From: Opisthocomus hoazin
Lineage: Eukaryota > Chordata > Aves > Opisthocomiformes > Opisthocomidae
Assembly: GCF_030867145.1 (NCBI RefSeq)
Contig: NC_134414.1
Location: 131,886,465-131,950,464 of the forward strand
Direction: 5' to 3'
DNA length: 64,000 nt
Numbering within the stretch: position 1 is the stretch's first letter; each line of letters begins with the position of its first letter. Under the pieces are notes generated by a model. That model saw only the letters and a program-made list of their open reading frames with translations, was not told the DNA's origin and did no database searches. Positions 12,672 through 27,000 of the stretch are shown one piece after another. The translations under genes and the position numbers were made by a program.

Positions 12672-14690
12672 AAGAGGCATGCATAAATAACCTGACTAAA
12701 ATTACACCATGCCCTTTATAACTATTGTTTCCTTTTACAGGTAACTCTCTCAGAAACAGCTAGTCTTGGCTGGCACTAGCAAATCTTTGTATGTATGGGT
12801 TAGGAAAACTTTCAAGACAGAAATACAGTAGTCTTAACAGAGCTTAGATTTCATCACAAATTTGAAAACCTGTTCAAGTTCATGGTGTAGAAACATACCA
12901 GAAAGAAACACGCAGTGATACATAATTCTGTCCTGAAGGCCTGGCAAAATTTCTGTCTGGACCAATAATACCTCCCTATAATCTTCTTGGCACTCAGAGG
13001 CCCGCTCTTTAATTGCAGTTCAGTGTGCTCCTAAAAACCTTTTCTGGGGAGGTGGTTTTGTAGCAATTGCTTTGGCTGAAAAACCTGAGAAGTTTATCAC
13101 AGTTACAAGTACTAGTAACAAGAAACACATCTTGTGATAGTTCCAGTATCGCTAAAGAAATGGCCTGCCATTACCCAGTGTCCATGTTTACCTCACGGCA
13201 AGTATCTCACACATTGCCTGGCAAACAAAAACTAAATCACAGAATTTCCATGGACTAAACAAAATGCAACAACTATAACTATTTGCAAGCAAATAAAGAA
13301 TCAACTTACTGGGGTTTGATGGATGATAGGAAATGTGTTTTATAACTATAAAACAAATCCAAAGTATTGCATAAATTAAGAAGGTAGAAAAATTCCTCAG
13401 GCATGATAAGGCAAATTAAAAATTGAGAAAAAGGAGAACTTGCTTTTATTGACTTAAGGGAACACCTTTACAGCTAGATACTCAAAGCACTGTGCTGATT
13501 CCTAATTATTTAGCCATGTATTTCTCTGAATAAAGTCCACAGGAATTGTCTGGTTAAGACCACCCATTTAGTTCTTAAATTTTCTTCCTTAATCTTGTGT
13601 GTTGATTTTCCATAAATTGTCTGTTCACTTTCCATGTTTAAACTCTTCTACACAGCATGAAAAAGTGGCATAAAACCAGCATGTTAAGCACTGTGAATGA
13701 CTACTTTTGTTATCATCTGAGGAAATGACACATTTCGGTGGGGAGCGGGTAGGAACAGGGTGCCTGCTAGTAGCTGGAAGAACAAACAAGTGGCGTTAAG
13801 CAGAGCTAATACTTACCTACCTAATTCACTCTCATGATGAGAAACACAGCTCAACTCCAATCCTATAAAGTCATTGCACAGAGTTTACGGCACACGTACA
13901 ATTACACTGAAGTTATAGTCAGGCAAATACATGTCTCCGCATGCATACTTAAATCACTCCCCACTTCAGTCTTTTGCTGAACTGAGGCCTGGCAGGCTAG
14001 AGTGTCTGTCAGGTCTGTGTTGAAATACCCGTTGTGCAGCCAGGGAAGAACTCTCACAGTGCATTTTGACAGAGGTCCCTGCCGGCCTCCATCAGGTGCC
14101 AACAGCAGCACATCCTTTCCCAAGGCTTGAGGGTGCTGACGAGCTCGTATTGAATGCTCACTGTCTTGCTGACTTGAGCATTCTGCTGGATACTAGGTCA
14201 AGAAGGAGGAATGAAAAAAGAGAATACTGATGTTTTAAGAAACAGAATACTTAGTTCACCCAGTGGAGACCTAAATTACAGACAGTATTTCCTGATCACA
14301 TGAGATGGAGTGATTAATACTTCTTCTTAATTCTACTAGTAAGTGGTAACCTACTGAGAACGTACCCAATGTGACCGATCCTATTTACTGTCCTCTAAAT
14401 AGGAATAAAGATAATGCTTCATATCCAGATTGTTAGCCACATGCACTGAAATAGTAAAGTACCTGTAGAAGGCAATCAGAATGAGTCTTTTCAAAGACAG
14501 AATAGACAAGATTTTTATAGCAGCACAGAAATCTGATAAAGCTAATGGGAGTACTATCTGAATGATTTTGAATTTACTACGCTGGGAAAAAAAAAAAAAA
14601 GCAAGAGGATGCCATGACAGCCCTCCCTTCTTATTATCAGTCAGTGGTAGAACTTGGCTCACCATTTCTGATGCAACTGTGACAAAATCC

Positions 14691-14720
14691 TTTTTTTTTT
14701 GTTTTGTTTTGTTTTATTTT
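14691..14720. repeat. T-rich (GTTTT)n low-complexity repeat
   Basis: Ten T followed by GTTTT units. Confidence 0.85.
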
Positions 14721-17700
14721 GGTGAAGGAATATAAAAATGCTTTTACCTCAGTGTGGCTTAAAGTTTTGGTTATGATTCAAGCATCTCAAAATATTGAGA
14801 ATAATTGCAACATTGTGTGCTGCCAGTATTTGCAGTACAAAGCTCTTTGTGTTTTTCTCACACTTTTTGAAAAAAGAACATTTTACACCTCAGTAGATAC
14901 TTGTGGGTTTGGATCATGAAGTACTAACGGTTTTGATCTGTTCTGATTCCTACCCCTTGTGTCTCATTTTTCTCATGGCTTAGAACATAATATTAATGTG
15001 ACTCATCTGTCATGAGTAATTTTCATATCCTCTACCCTCTATTTTGGTGTCTGACTAGAGGAAAGCTGTAGTTATGTAAAAGTATTTGTGTATTTTGTAT
15101 AAGGGAGGATGGGAATCATGGGTACTCTAAGCAAAAAAAAAAAATGTCAGGAAAAAAGTGTGAATTACAAATTTAAGCAACTTATATATACACTGTAATT
15201 AAATGTAATAAATACTTTAAAACATGCTATTTCAATTTGCTATTTCTTAGCTTTAAATATCACAGCTGTCATCCCTGGAACACTGGAAAAGGAAATAATA
15301 AATGGGGAAAAAAATCCGTAGGGTTTATGGACTGGCTTGTCCAAAATGAGTCCCAAATTTTATATTGAAACATTTACAAGGACACTAATTATGCTTGGAA
15401 AGCTGGTATTTGAAATTGCAAATGACAGTTCCAGGATGTCAATGTTTTCTGGTACAGTTTAGGAAATCCTAAGTCGCGTGCTACTTTTAAAAGATGTAAT
15501 TATGTGTACACATTCCTATGACTTTTCTCCAGACCAGCCTTCTATTCCACAGTAGTTCTCTCTCACAAAAATTTTAAAAATTCACTAGAAAAGAGCACAA
15601 ACAATGAGCACAGCAGCGATTTTGCTACAGAGGCATTTGCAGCAATTGACAAAATTCCTATTTTCTCCCTCAAACACCAGATTGAAATCTTTTACTAAGT
15701 AGATCCAGTTCAATGCAAACCTCATTCCACAAAAGTCATTTGCATTTGGGCTGAATATTGAATCAGCAGGACTTCAGTATATGCTTAAAACAGAAGTTAC
15801 ATTTATGTGACTACTTAAATTAACTAGGGGTCCTGTGTTAAGAGAGAAATAGTGATTTTCTGCCATTCTGCATTTGCCTTTCTGCACTTGAATTGCAAAC
15901 AGAAAATGTTGTTTTCCATACCCAGCTAATACCTGCAGGCAGCAGAGTGGGAAGGAGAGGAGACTGCATGCCATCTTAGTATATTTGAAGATTTAGTACG
16001 TAAAAAATAAATTCTCCCCTCTCCTTTCAACTACAGCTTTGCAGTAAGTAATTCTTAAAAGCAGAGCAATGAAATGAAACTTTACCAATCAGGAAATCTA
16101 ATGCTTAAGTTTCCTCTTAGGAATGGTTTCTCTTCTTCTCCTCTCTCTTTCGTATTACCTCCCTCCCTTGCTTCTCCAGGAAGCCTTCTTGGGACTTATT
16201 TTCTCCGTAACAGAAAAGACTGCCTTGTGTTGCTTCATGTTCGCCGATATTATGGCTTTAGACTTGGAACTTCTCCAAATAGTCCTAACATATAGATATT
16301 GGGATCTCCATGTGATTGAATAACACAGGGGAGACAGGGATTGTATCAGCAGGAAATCTTTCATGAGATTATTTTTTCAGGGGAAAAAAAAAATACTGCA
16401 CTATTATAGGTTTTCAGTTCTGAAAGTAGTTGAGCAGAAGAATGCACATCAAGTGACCAGTCTCAGGACATGAAGAGCTGGATAATAATATTAAAATTAT
16501 ATGTTTTTAAAGACAACAACATCTCAAAGTGACCAGGAGTTCCTCTCAGAAAAATCAGTGGGACCCTGTTGAGTGATTCACTGGAGCCAGAATTTGGCTT
16601 TTTATTGGTTACACTTTGTAGCAAAATGAAACTCTCAGCACTGGCCAAGGACATCCTTGGAGCAGGGAAGGCAGGCAGGGGTAGTGGTGGTGGTGTGAGA
16701 TGGCGAAAGGCACATGAGAGGGAAAGGGGAGGGCTGTGTCAGTGATGTGCTTTTTGAGGACTGAGGGGACTGTGTGGGGAGGTTGTGAGAGGACAGGGCA
16801 CTTTTTCTGATCCTACAGTTGTCTTTTCTCCTTGGGATCACTTCTTTTCGTTCCTTCCCCTCCTCCCCAGAGGCAGGACACCCAGAGACCTTCCCTTCAC
16901 TTACACTACCTCCACATTTTTCTGTACCTTCTTGATTGTAAAGGAGGAGTCGATGCTGGTTTGGAGGGACAGGAACTGACAGCACGAGGGCAGAAAGCCA
17001 GAGAAATGCTGCTGCCACTGGAGGTAGAAAGGGCAGATGTGATTGCTGTTGCTGCTGCTGTACTGGGACCCTGTGGTACACACTGGCACTCCTTTACCCT
17101 CCCTCTAATCCCACAAAGGCAGTAACAGCAGTGGCAGCATGGATGGTACAAACAGGAGGTGGGAATGAGCTGTTCCGCTGAAATGCCTAATCCCTCTCTC
17201 CTCAGGCACAGGCAAAGTAGCTTGCCATCCCCTTCAGTGTGGCAGCTCTCCATTTTGCTAACTATTCAAAGCTATGTCTGACTTTGTGACTTTCCTTCAT
17301 CCACACAAGAAGCTGAGCCGAAGCCCCAAAACTAAACACCTGCAAGCTGCAGAGGAGTTTCTGTCCAGAGTTCAACTGTGCACCCCAGAGCCATCTCTAA
17401 AAGTGCTGAATGAGTGTAGATGAGTTCTGAATTACTGACACATTGTTTGAAGCAGAAGGACTGTTTGGCAGGAAAAACAATAAAAAGCAGGATAAACAAT
17501 AAAAAGCTACTCTTCGTAAAACTAGGAATCAAATGGCAGTGAGGCTGTGCGTAATGCATTGGCAATTTCTGCTCTCCAGGCTTTAGAGTCCTCTAGAAAG
17601 GTGCCAAATGCATATTTCTTTGTACGGCTGAGATGAACTGGATGAAACCAGTTGCAAATAACGCACAGTACTTGGGCATTATCTCCTATTGAGATTGTTT

Positions 17701-20700
17701 ACAATAAATTTGACACCAGAGGCCAGAAAGCTTTGTCATCACTCATCTAATCCCTAACCTAACCAGAGGGTCTGGAAAGCAGCCAGTTACTTTCTGTGAG
17801 GACTCTGGGCTTTGTGAGGAAGGCACCCATCTGGCTGCCATCATGTGGCAGCTCTCGGACCCGTGCTGGGGCTGGGTGGGCAGTTGGAGCCACCTGAAAT
17901 GGAGAAACAGATTCCAGCCAGGGACCAGAAGCTAAAGAGCTGGTTGGCAACAAGGTACTCTGGAAGTACCTGGGCTGATGTTTTGAGGTCTCCTTTCTGG
18001 CAAAAAAATGATCCTCTATCTACAAGATTCAAGCTTCTTTTGTGAAAATGTACCGTTTTGACCAAAATTTAATTAATTCTTTTGTCAGATTTGAAAGAAA
18101 GAGACCTTACAATAGCCCAGATGTGGCATTCAAATGAAACAGGGTAGCAGGCATGTTTCAAATGGGCCGGAATAAATCTGAGGTAAAACAGTCAAGCTAC
18201 CTGCAGGTTTCCCTTGTGAAATCAGTGCTCCTTTTTGGCTCTCCTCCCTCTCCAAATGCTTCCTCCCTCTAAGGTTAGCATAGTCTGGTGGCAGCCAGGC
18301 CACCCAGGGCACAGCTCCCTGGGGCCTATGGGGTTCACGGCACTGCTGAAGCTCAGCTGTGCAGAGGTTAGGAGCCACTACTCGAGTTTTCATTTTGCCA
18401 TGACTGATAAAATGCTTCCAGTAAAGGGAGAGATACCTTCGGGTGCGTTTAGCTCTCTGGAGTTACTCTGCTGGGAAAACAGTGGCTCTGGAGAGTAAAA
18501 ACACAGGCAAGGAAGATCTTAGGCCAAATATCTCAATTTTCAACCACAAAGCCAATCAGCACGTGGAGAGCATCACCCTGCGTATCAAAGACCTGTTCTT
18601 CTAGTAGCCCATGGTTCATGCAGGATAGACACTGAGCAGCAAAAGGAGCATGTGGTCAGCAGCTGAGGGCAAGGGCTATGCAGAGAAGTGCTGGTCCCTC
18701 CCTAGGTCTGACCCAGCAAAGCACTCAACTATGTGCTCACACTCCAGCTGGAGCACAGGTCTCCAGAATTCACCATCCAGGACTTTACCACACTGAACCC
18801 TAAATGCGATGGCAACCCTAAAAACGATGGCAGCTGAGCCCACCAAGTCACAGAGACTCTTCCTAGTCATGTCAGTGGGATTTGGATCAGGTGAAGCACG
18901 TATGACTTGGTAGCAGCTGCATGAGAGTGATTAGCCTATAAAATAGATAAGCATATTTTATATTTATATAGGATATTAGCATTGCCGTGGCTCCCCTTGT
19001 TAGCATTCTCACATTAGGAGTGCAGTCATGCTTGGGACTTTGTATGGCGGTTCCAAGCACATCATATCAATCCAAGCTTCTTGGAAACTAACGACTTTAT
19101 GTTGCGCATTACATGAAATGTATGTACATTTTAATGAGGGCAACAGACATGGAGAAAGATGAGATTAAGTAAAATTTTTTCAGCTGTCCTTCAAAGTGAT
19201 AATTTTATACCTAGTAATCTGAAAAAGCTATGCAATGTCTCTGCAGAAGGGTGGCAACAAGGCTCAGTTTTCTTGAAATCCAAACGCATATTTTGATTTA
19301 CAGCGTAATTATTACAGGATTGCCAATAAAAATACAAAAAATTATTCTTTTTAGTCTATATTCAAACTGCTACATCAGTTTTCACAAGCATTGAGTAACT
19401 AAAAAGGCTACTCACTTGAAGTGAATGAGTTGCCAGGTTTTCATACTTCTGAACAGTAGGCTTTGAATAAGAAGCCTGAATATGAAGTTAAAATATGAAG
19501 TGTTAAGCCACTATGTTTGAAAAGCTTGGCCAATATTCCTTAATATTTTTGAAAAAAAGTACAGTGTGCTCATATATTTCTTATAAGCTCTATTTTTCCC
19601 CTAGGGACCGACTTATAATCAACAAAGTAACAACGGGCCTAACACAAACAACCTGTCCTTCTGCCCTTTCCTGAAATCTAAATGTAAGTATATCCAGCTT
19701 TGAAATCCTAAATGAGTTACACATAATGCCAAAAACAAAGCGCAAAGGCTTAAAACTGAAGTTGTCTTAAAGCTGTCACCCACACAGGATTTGATAAGTT
19801 ATTCAAGTGTTTGCTATACAGCAAAGCTTTTGAATTTTGAGTAGAAAAATATATGGTACATAAATTTTGGTGATCATCCTCAGCAGCTTTTTTTTTTCCT
19901 AGATAATTAAAGAAATGTACCCGTTCAGTCATTCTCTGTTGTTTAACAGGAGAGAACATGTAATTTTGACATTTCATGTTTGTTTAAAGAATCTTGCTTT
20001 AAATCTATTTTTTATGATCAGCAAAGAGAAAGGACAGGTTTAATTAAAAAAGAAGTGTCAAAAACCATTATATCCTGGGAACAGAGTGAACCATGCTACT
20101 GATGTGCTTTTGATATCCAGAATGCGTATGTACATGTGTCTGCTTCCGTATGTATGCACATGTAAAAATAAACAGCAGTAACAGTCATTGAGAAATCCGT
20201 GTTTAATACAGTGTTTAGTTTAGCTCAATAATGGGAAGAATATGCTAAACATCATTCTGAGCCTTAATGGAAAAGTTTCTGACAACTAGACATTAGCTCA
20301 TAGTATCCACAGTCATCTTATGCCTATGACTATTGTTTGTTATCATGTGTGACTTTTGGAAGAAAAAATGCATTATTGCTTAACAAGCTGCATTGCAGTA
20401 GTATCCTGCACTCTGGTTTGGTTTCTAGATAGCTAATTAAAAGAATCCACATGTTAAGAACGAATTGTGTACATTCCTCAGACGTTCTGAACATCTTTTA
20501 AGGAGGATGAGCACTACATTCTATCACGTTTCTCTCTTGCGGAGAAATCGTACACAATTTGTCTGCAATTAAACCAGCAGAGCCACATAAACATGACTCT
20601 CCAAAGAGGTGGCTCTAGAGCATCAGCCCTGGCAGAGACCCGCTCTGTGAACCCACTGAACTTCTCCCAGCACCGGGCTGGGCTGGCACAGTGCCGGGGG

Positions 20701-23700
20701 ATTCGGACCTCTGGCAGGGGCCGCTGCCGGAGCTGTCCCTGGTAACCATTTCACCCGGCAGAGCCTGCTGCGACCCGCCCTGTGTCAGGGGCTAGAGAAG
20801 TCTAATAAGAAAGAAAAGAAAAAACAAACAAACAAAAAAAACCCAGAAATTCTATAGTCCAAGGCTCCAGCCCACAAAATATTAGTAGAGAATAAAACGC
20901 TTTCCAGCTAGTATTAACATTCTCCCAGAGCGTCCATAAGAAAGTTTTAGAGCCCAGTCCACCTAGCAATAAAACATCCATCCAAGAATGGCAATGGACT
21001 TTGATAACTCGGCTGCAAAGTTTCTATAGCAGCCGATGGAAAGACTGTATAAGAATATTGCTTTTTTTATTAATAATTTCATCAAACCTTTTGATAAAGA
21101 TCTTCTGGTGTTATATAATAATATAGATCACTTTAAAAAGAGTATCACATGTTCAATATTTTAGAGTCCTTTACCTACAGCAAGTGAAATAGTCATATAA
21201 GCTATTAAATATACTTACTAGACAGAAAAAAGCAACAGTTAAGATAAGCATTATAAATTCGCACCTGCTACTTTTTATGTGTGTCAGAATTGCTTTGAGA
21301 AAAATGCACACTGTCCTCAACAATTCACAGATACAGTGGAACAGAGAATTAAGGGGAAAAAAAGCCTTAAAAAAGGGCTGGAAGTTCTGGAAAACATTAT
21401 TATTTCCTCTTCTCACAGTGAATAGGGAAGAATTTCAGCAAAACATTCAGATCAGCACAGAAATATCCCTCAAATTAAAAGGCAACAAAGCCCTTTATCT
21501 GTAGCAAGAATACAGAAAAATTTCAGACTCGAGCATCAACTGGCAGATAGACTTGAAAGGCTTTTGGGTCCAATAGGAGTACTGAGCTGCTACCAAAATC
21601 AACAGTCTAATTGTCTCAGTTGAAACTGGGGCTTAGCTTTTGGGTTTCCTGTAACTAAATCTCGCCACAAACAGCTCTGCTAAGTTTTTCCTCTAATAAA
21701 ATAAAACACAGCAAAATTAAGATAAATACAAGAGACAATGAAGATGAGTATATAGTTCCCAACATACGGCAGGGAGCAGATGTTAGAGAAAACTTGTGAA
21801 GATATCAAAGTAGTACTTGTCAGTTTTAAATTGTTGATATGACAGTTCTTTAAAAATAAACAATCAAACATCTGAAAGTAATTGCTAGACTAAGGGATTT
21901 AAGTTTATTTTATTTAAGCAATAAGGTATTTAAAAAATGTCCTCAGAATGTCTGACTTGCTTCAGATTGCTTTGGTTTTCTACCCACCCAAATGTGGTAT
22001 TTTAATATTTTTAAATTGAAAAATGACAACTGAAATGAAGAAAGCGAAACTACTCAGAACGGTTACCAGAATGCACAGTTTAACTTCAGACACCTTCTAA
22101 TCTGATCAGCAAGCAGAATGAAAAAAATGTATTGTGCTGAATTCAGACGCACTGGGTCAGGTGATAAGGTTATACAATTTCATGTGGGTTTACTGAGGTC
22201 ATAGCTCAAAATCAAAAGAAAACCTAAGTGACTGAAAGTAATGTTTTGGTTTATGTAGTCCGATATTCTTTCTGTCTATCATTTTTCCTGTTGAACTGCC
22301 TTTTATGCCTCTCAGTGTATAAACTTCTTGAACATAGTTGTCTTCTCTGTCCTCAGTTTCTCATGCTTTATGTTCTTCCATTCAATCCCTGCTTATCTGA
22401 TAATAAGAATTAGTCTACCAGTCTGCCTTTTCCCTCCCTGTCTGACTTTGGGAGCTGGAAGCACTGGATGACTTTTAGTGCAACCTAAACCTCAAATTAC
22501 TCATGTGTTTATGGAAATGTTACCTTACATTTCCAGGACCACTGATTTTAAACAGGAGTCAGTTGCTGGACTCCTTTAGTCACTCATGAAAACCAAGCTT
22601 CAGATTCCTCTCAGCAGCTCTGGATGGGAGGAAATTAAAGGGGAATTACAAAAGAAAAATCCTTTCCAAACATAGCAGAGTTACTCAATAGCTTAGAAAT
22701 TTACTTCTCTTTTCCTGTTGGTCAATGTGGTTTCTTTAACTAATCCAAGCATTATTGTGAATAAACCCAATGGTTGCTTTTGTCTGTGTTTTGAAGAAGA
22801 AGGGCTTGTTTAGAGCTTTAGTAGAGATAATTGACACATAAAGCTCTGTGCAGAAGAACACAGAAAAAGAACAAGATGAACTTGCCTCCACAAATCATTA
22901 GAATTGGGGATATTCCACGGATACCGCCTGCTTGCTGTTAGTAACCATGACAACAGGCTTGCGATCCCAGGCTGTGCACAGCAGAGACCTGAAGGACCTG
23001 CTGCTCATTAAATTCTCTCTTTCTCTAGTCCCCTGCTCCCCAGACAACCTCACATGTGTACAGATGTACACATTTAGTTCTGGACTTTGGCAGCAAGTTC
23101 ACTGGTAGTACTTTGATTGGTGACTGCCCCTTTGCAAAGTGAGGAGAAGCAGCTAACTCAAGGTTGCTCAGACTGAAAAAAGACTTCAAGCCAGCAGGCA
23201 GCAGATTTTTATACGGGTAGCAGGAAATTCATGGAAGAATAAAGCAGTGTGCCTGTCTGATTGGGGAAACAGTTGTACAAAACAGTAAGGCTTTTTATGG
23301 GTTTTGCATTAAGCATAAATCCTCCTGTTTATGTGATGAAGCATATGGTTTGTTAACAGATAGCTCATTAACAGCAACATATAGAGCATATAGCTGCAGT
23401 CATCACTTTGCAAATGTTTTCCACACATTTTCCATAGCTTCCACATTCAATGAAAAGTAGCACTAAGTGAACAGTCTTCTTTCAAAAGCCTCATTGACAG
23501 AACTTATCAATGTAGTGATTCCTTGTGAACTCACTGAGTTTCTTATGGAAACACCAGTGTATTTTCTGTGTCTCTCTGGAAATGTCACCTTTTAAGACAC
23601 AGAACTCTATTAATACCTTTGTTTTGTAAAGCTAAGGGAATGCTACCACAGAATGAAATGAAATTTGAAATACAGTCAGAAGAATTGCCCAGCTAATAAT

Positions 23701-23879
23701 GATAGTTCAGCTAAAATATTTGTTATATAATTCAACTTTCTATTTAGTGTCAGATGAGTTCAATATAGTTGTTTGGTTTATTTAAATAACAGGTTAAGGA
23801 TATCCTTTTTCAACTGCAAAAGTTATGCAAATACTGTCAAATATTACAGTTCATAGTAGTCTTGCACAGGAACAATTTC

Positions 23880-24054
23880 ACAGAATCATAGAACGGTTGA
23901 GGTTGGAAAGCACCTCTGGAGTTTATCTTGTCCAAGCAGGGGCACCTAGACCAGTTGCCCAGGACCATGTCCAAATGGCTTTTGAATTATCTCGAAGCAT
24001 GGAGACTCCACAACCTCCCTGGACAACCTGTGCCAGTGCTCAGTCACCCTCACT
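23880..24054 (-). mobile_element. CR1 LINE 3' fragment, short
   Basis: The plus strand reads ACAGAATCATAGAACGGTTG, then GGTTGGAAAGCACCTCTGGAG and, further on, GTTGCCCAGGACCATGTCCA and CTCCACAACCTCCCTGGACA, the reverse complement of a CR1 3' UTR and the end of ORF2. Only one octamer copy remains. Similarity fades at about 24054 (CAGTCACCCTCAC), after which AT-rich unique sequence follows. Confidence 0.85.
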
Positions 24055-27000
24055 TTTCTACTCACTCTACTCGCCCTCACATTTTCTACTTTATACATCT
24101 GAAATTTACGCTATACTTGTTCACTGCAACAGTCTAGCTCATGATTTGCAAGGGGTGGATGAATGTTGGAGCACAATGCTGAAATCAGGGATATTTTAGT
24201 TGAGAAGCTGACGCAGTAGTTTACTGAATGCATTTTTGGACCATTTACTCTGTAGTTGCCTGTGTATTCCTGGTGTAAATAGGAGATGGTGTAAATGGGG
24301 TCAGCTATGCAGCAGCATGGCGTCGGCGCACAACGTGGGAATGTGAGCCATGCCAGCTGATGGCAAAGCTAGAGCTTTCTGTAGAATACTTGCTTTGTGT
24401 GCAAACAGCATTATTTCATGCTACTTTGCTTGCATTACAGCTGTTTTTAAGCAATCCACAACACGGAGACTTAGTATTTTGAACCTGCAAAAGGTCTGGA
24501 ATGTGCTGAGGTGCCCCCTCCTGTGCAGTGTTTGTGAAGCTGTTCCTTGATACATGACGAACTGGAAAGACAAAGAAAAGGCAACAGCAGGAGCCTGTGC
24601 TGACAGTGTAAATAGAAATTTGAGTTTAGCAGACAGAGTTCACAGTTTGCAGTGAAAGGTCATAAGGATTTCAGGCATTTTTGGTATTTTGTCTCTGCTG
24701 TCTGCACAGTATCAAGCAAATAAAAAAACCCTGATAGACAGCTTCCAATTCTGTATACTTGGCATCCCTGTTCAGCCTGAAGTAACACGGGAAGCTCTGT
24801 GTTTGGCATTCTACAACTATTTGAGGACACACTATCCTAGCAAAGCTTTAACACTTACTCAGCCCCAACTTGCCTGGTATTTTTTCATGTGACATTTGAT
24901 AAGCTAAAAGGCTTACCCAGCTTCAGTTAAGCCCAGTGGCCTGCAATTTTCTTGCTGAAAATGCAGTATCGGATTTAGCATGATGAGGAAGAATCCTAAA
25001 ATGTTAACTCTTAACAGGTTATGTTCCTCTTCTCCCAATCAATGTACAGTCACATTAAAATATTAAATGAGAAATCTCCTACAGTCTGTAGTTGAACCAA
25101 AGGTGACTTGGAGGAGTCTGAGTTTTTATTATTATTTTTATTATAATTTTTGCCTGCAGTGAGTTCATTCCCTCCTCTGGTATTATTATAACATCTCCTT
25201 TGGGAAAGGTCTAGCTCTGGCCTGTGAAACACTGACAATGTCATTTTTGTTTCCTGGACTCAACTAAATTTAAACCAAGTGGAGACTGTTTTCGTGGAGG
25301 TACGTAACCTCAGAAATCCAAAGAAGAGTTTTATTGCCTATGTACCTAAGAAGTGAGTGCAACCACTGATTTTTGTGAAATCACTGCTTCCAATACTCAG
25401 GCCTGTACTGCTGAAGCAATAAACGAGAAAAAAACCTTCCATCTTAATCTTGTCTTTGGGTGTGTCTCTCCTGGCCTTGGAATATTCAGAGATATTTTAG
25501 GTGTGTGAATGGGATTAAATAGTAGAAATAGGACAGTAGGTGAGCCAGGCATTGGCAATTTTTTTTGCAAAGGGTATTCTTTTAATCTTCCAAATGAGCT
25601 TTTCCTTTGTATTCCTAGCTTTGCAACCCCTGGTGTATCTCAGCATGATCATACATTAGGAGTTTGTTGTGCATGCTGTGAGTGCCAAACACTCAAGCCC
25701 ATGCTGTGCCCATAAGTGCTGAGAGGTGCCTGATGGGGCTTTCCCTGTAACTCCCACTGGCATACCTGACAATGTCATGAGGGATCTATTTCCAATCTTA
25801 GATGCTTGGATACTTTGCACTCCTTGTCCTTCAAGCTCAGGCAGAACACCTGTTCCAGCTGCTGTGTAACATAGTCCTCCATACCCTTCTGGAGACAGAT
25901 ATTTTTGTGCCTTGAAATATAAAACATATTTTGTTGTTGGGTCCTTTCATTAAATTTTCTTTACTGTACCTGAAACCTGATGTCCATTCTACCTGGCTTA
26001 AAAGTATAGTAGTTACCTGCAAAGGTATTCAGTGGTTGTGAAGAGCTGAAGATAGAAGGTCTTGCCAGACAATCCTCCTTTGACTTCCTTCTCCTTTTAA
26101 TCTCCTCTCCCCCCTCACTTTTTACCTAGCTGTGGATGATCTTGTTCTGTGGTTTAGTAGTGCTGAATGGAGCAGAATAGACACCTGAATGTACATGCCT
26201 CCTCCTCTTGTTATGATCAGGTGTGGAATACAAACACCATTTCACGTGCAATTAAACCTAGCCAGGAATGAATATGATCCTTAAATGTGAGGTATAACTG
26301 CATAGGAATTGCAGACACACTCAAAATTCATTCCCTTTCTTCCCTAAATATAGAAAGATTAAGATCGAAGGGCTGGTGCTCACCAGAAAAATCTGCAGGT
26401 TTTGATGACCTCAGAGCAAAGCACATTCCAACATGATGCACTTCTAGAATAGCTAGAAAACAAAGTCCCTTGCCTTTTGACAAACAAGAAATAGTGTTTG
26501 AAAAACTAAACACAGACTGACAGACAGGAAGCCAGAAAGGACTAAAAGGAAAGGTATTTGTTAATGCTCAGTTTATACCATATTTTACCTTGACCAGAAA
26601 GAAGTATCTTTATAGTTTATCACGACATGACAGTTGTGACTCGAAGGCGTTGCAACACAGCAGTGCCCCAGCCACCACGGGCAGTAGCACCTATATAAAG
26701 GACAGTTATGTGAATGTGGCTTTGTTTCTTTGCTTTTTCTTAAAAAATGCAAACAGGGTGTTAGGGCTGTGCCTGTGCTTGAGCGGACGGCTCACGCCAC
26801 CTACGGGGCAGCTCCAGCAGCCAGACGTGTCCGTGCCCAGGGCCTTCCCGTCCGTACCCAGTAGTTTCTGTACAGATCAGAAATCACTCCAAAAGAGATT
26901 TGAATTGGCTGTAGTACCTGTCAGTATTTAAATACATATACATCGATAAGAAACATCTGATCTTCAGATGCACTGCTACAACATTTGACATTCAGTGTGA

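Larger units (their letters stand above)
11421..23879. other. Long non-coding stretch
   Basis: No exon supported. It holds the microsatellites listed separately, a GGT/TGG-rich and GCT-rich patch at 16.67-17.26 kb that creates overlapping low-complexity open frames on both strands, and an isolated GC-rich patch at 20,610-20,795. I see no RNA gene. Confidence 0.55.

Noticed and set aside
16635..17253. Several overlapping 60-148 codon frames rich in Ser, Pro, Gln and Thr
   Set aside because: Low-complexity sequence open in several frames on both strands; no homology or gene signals.
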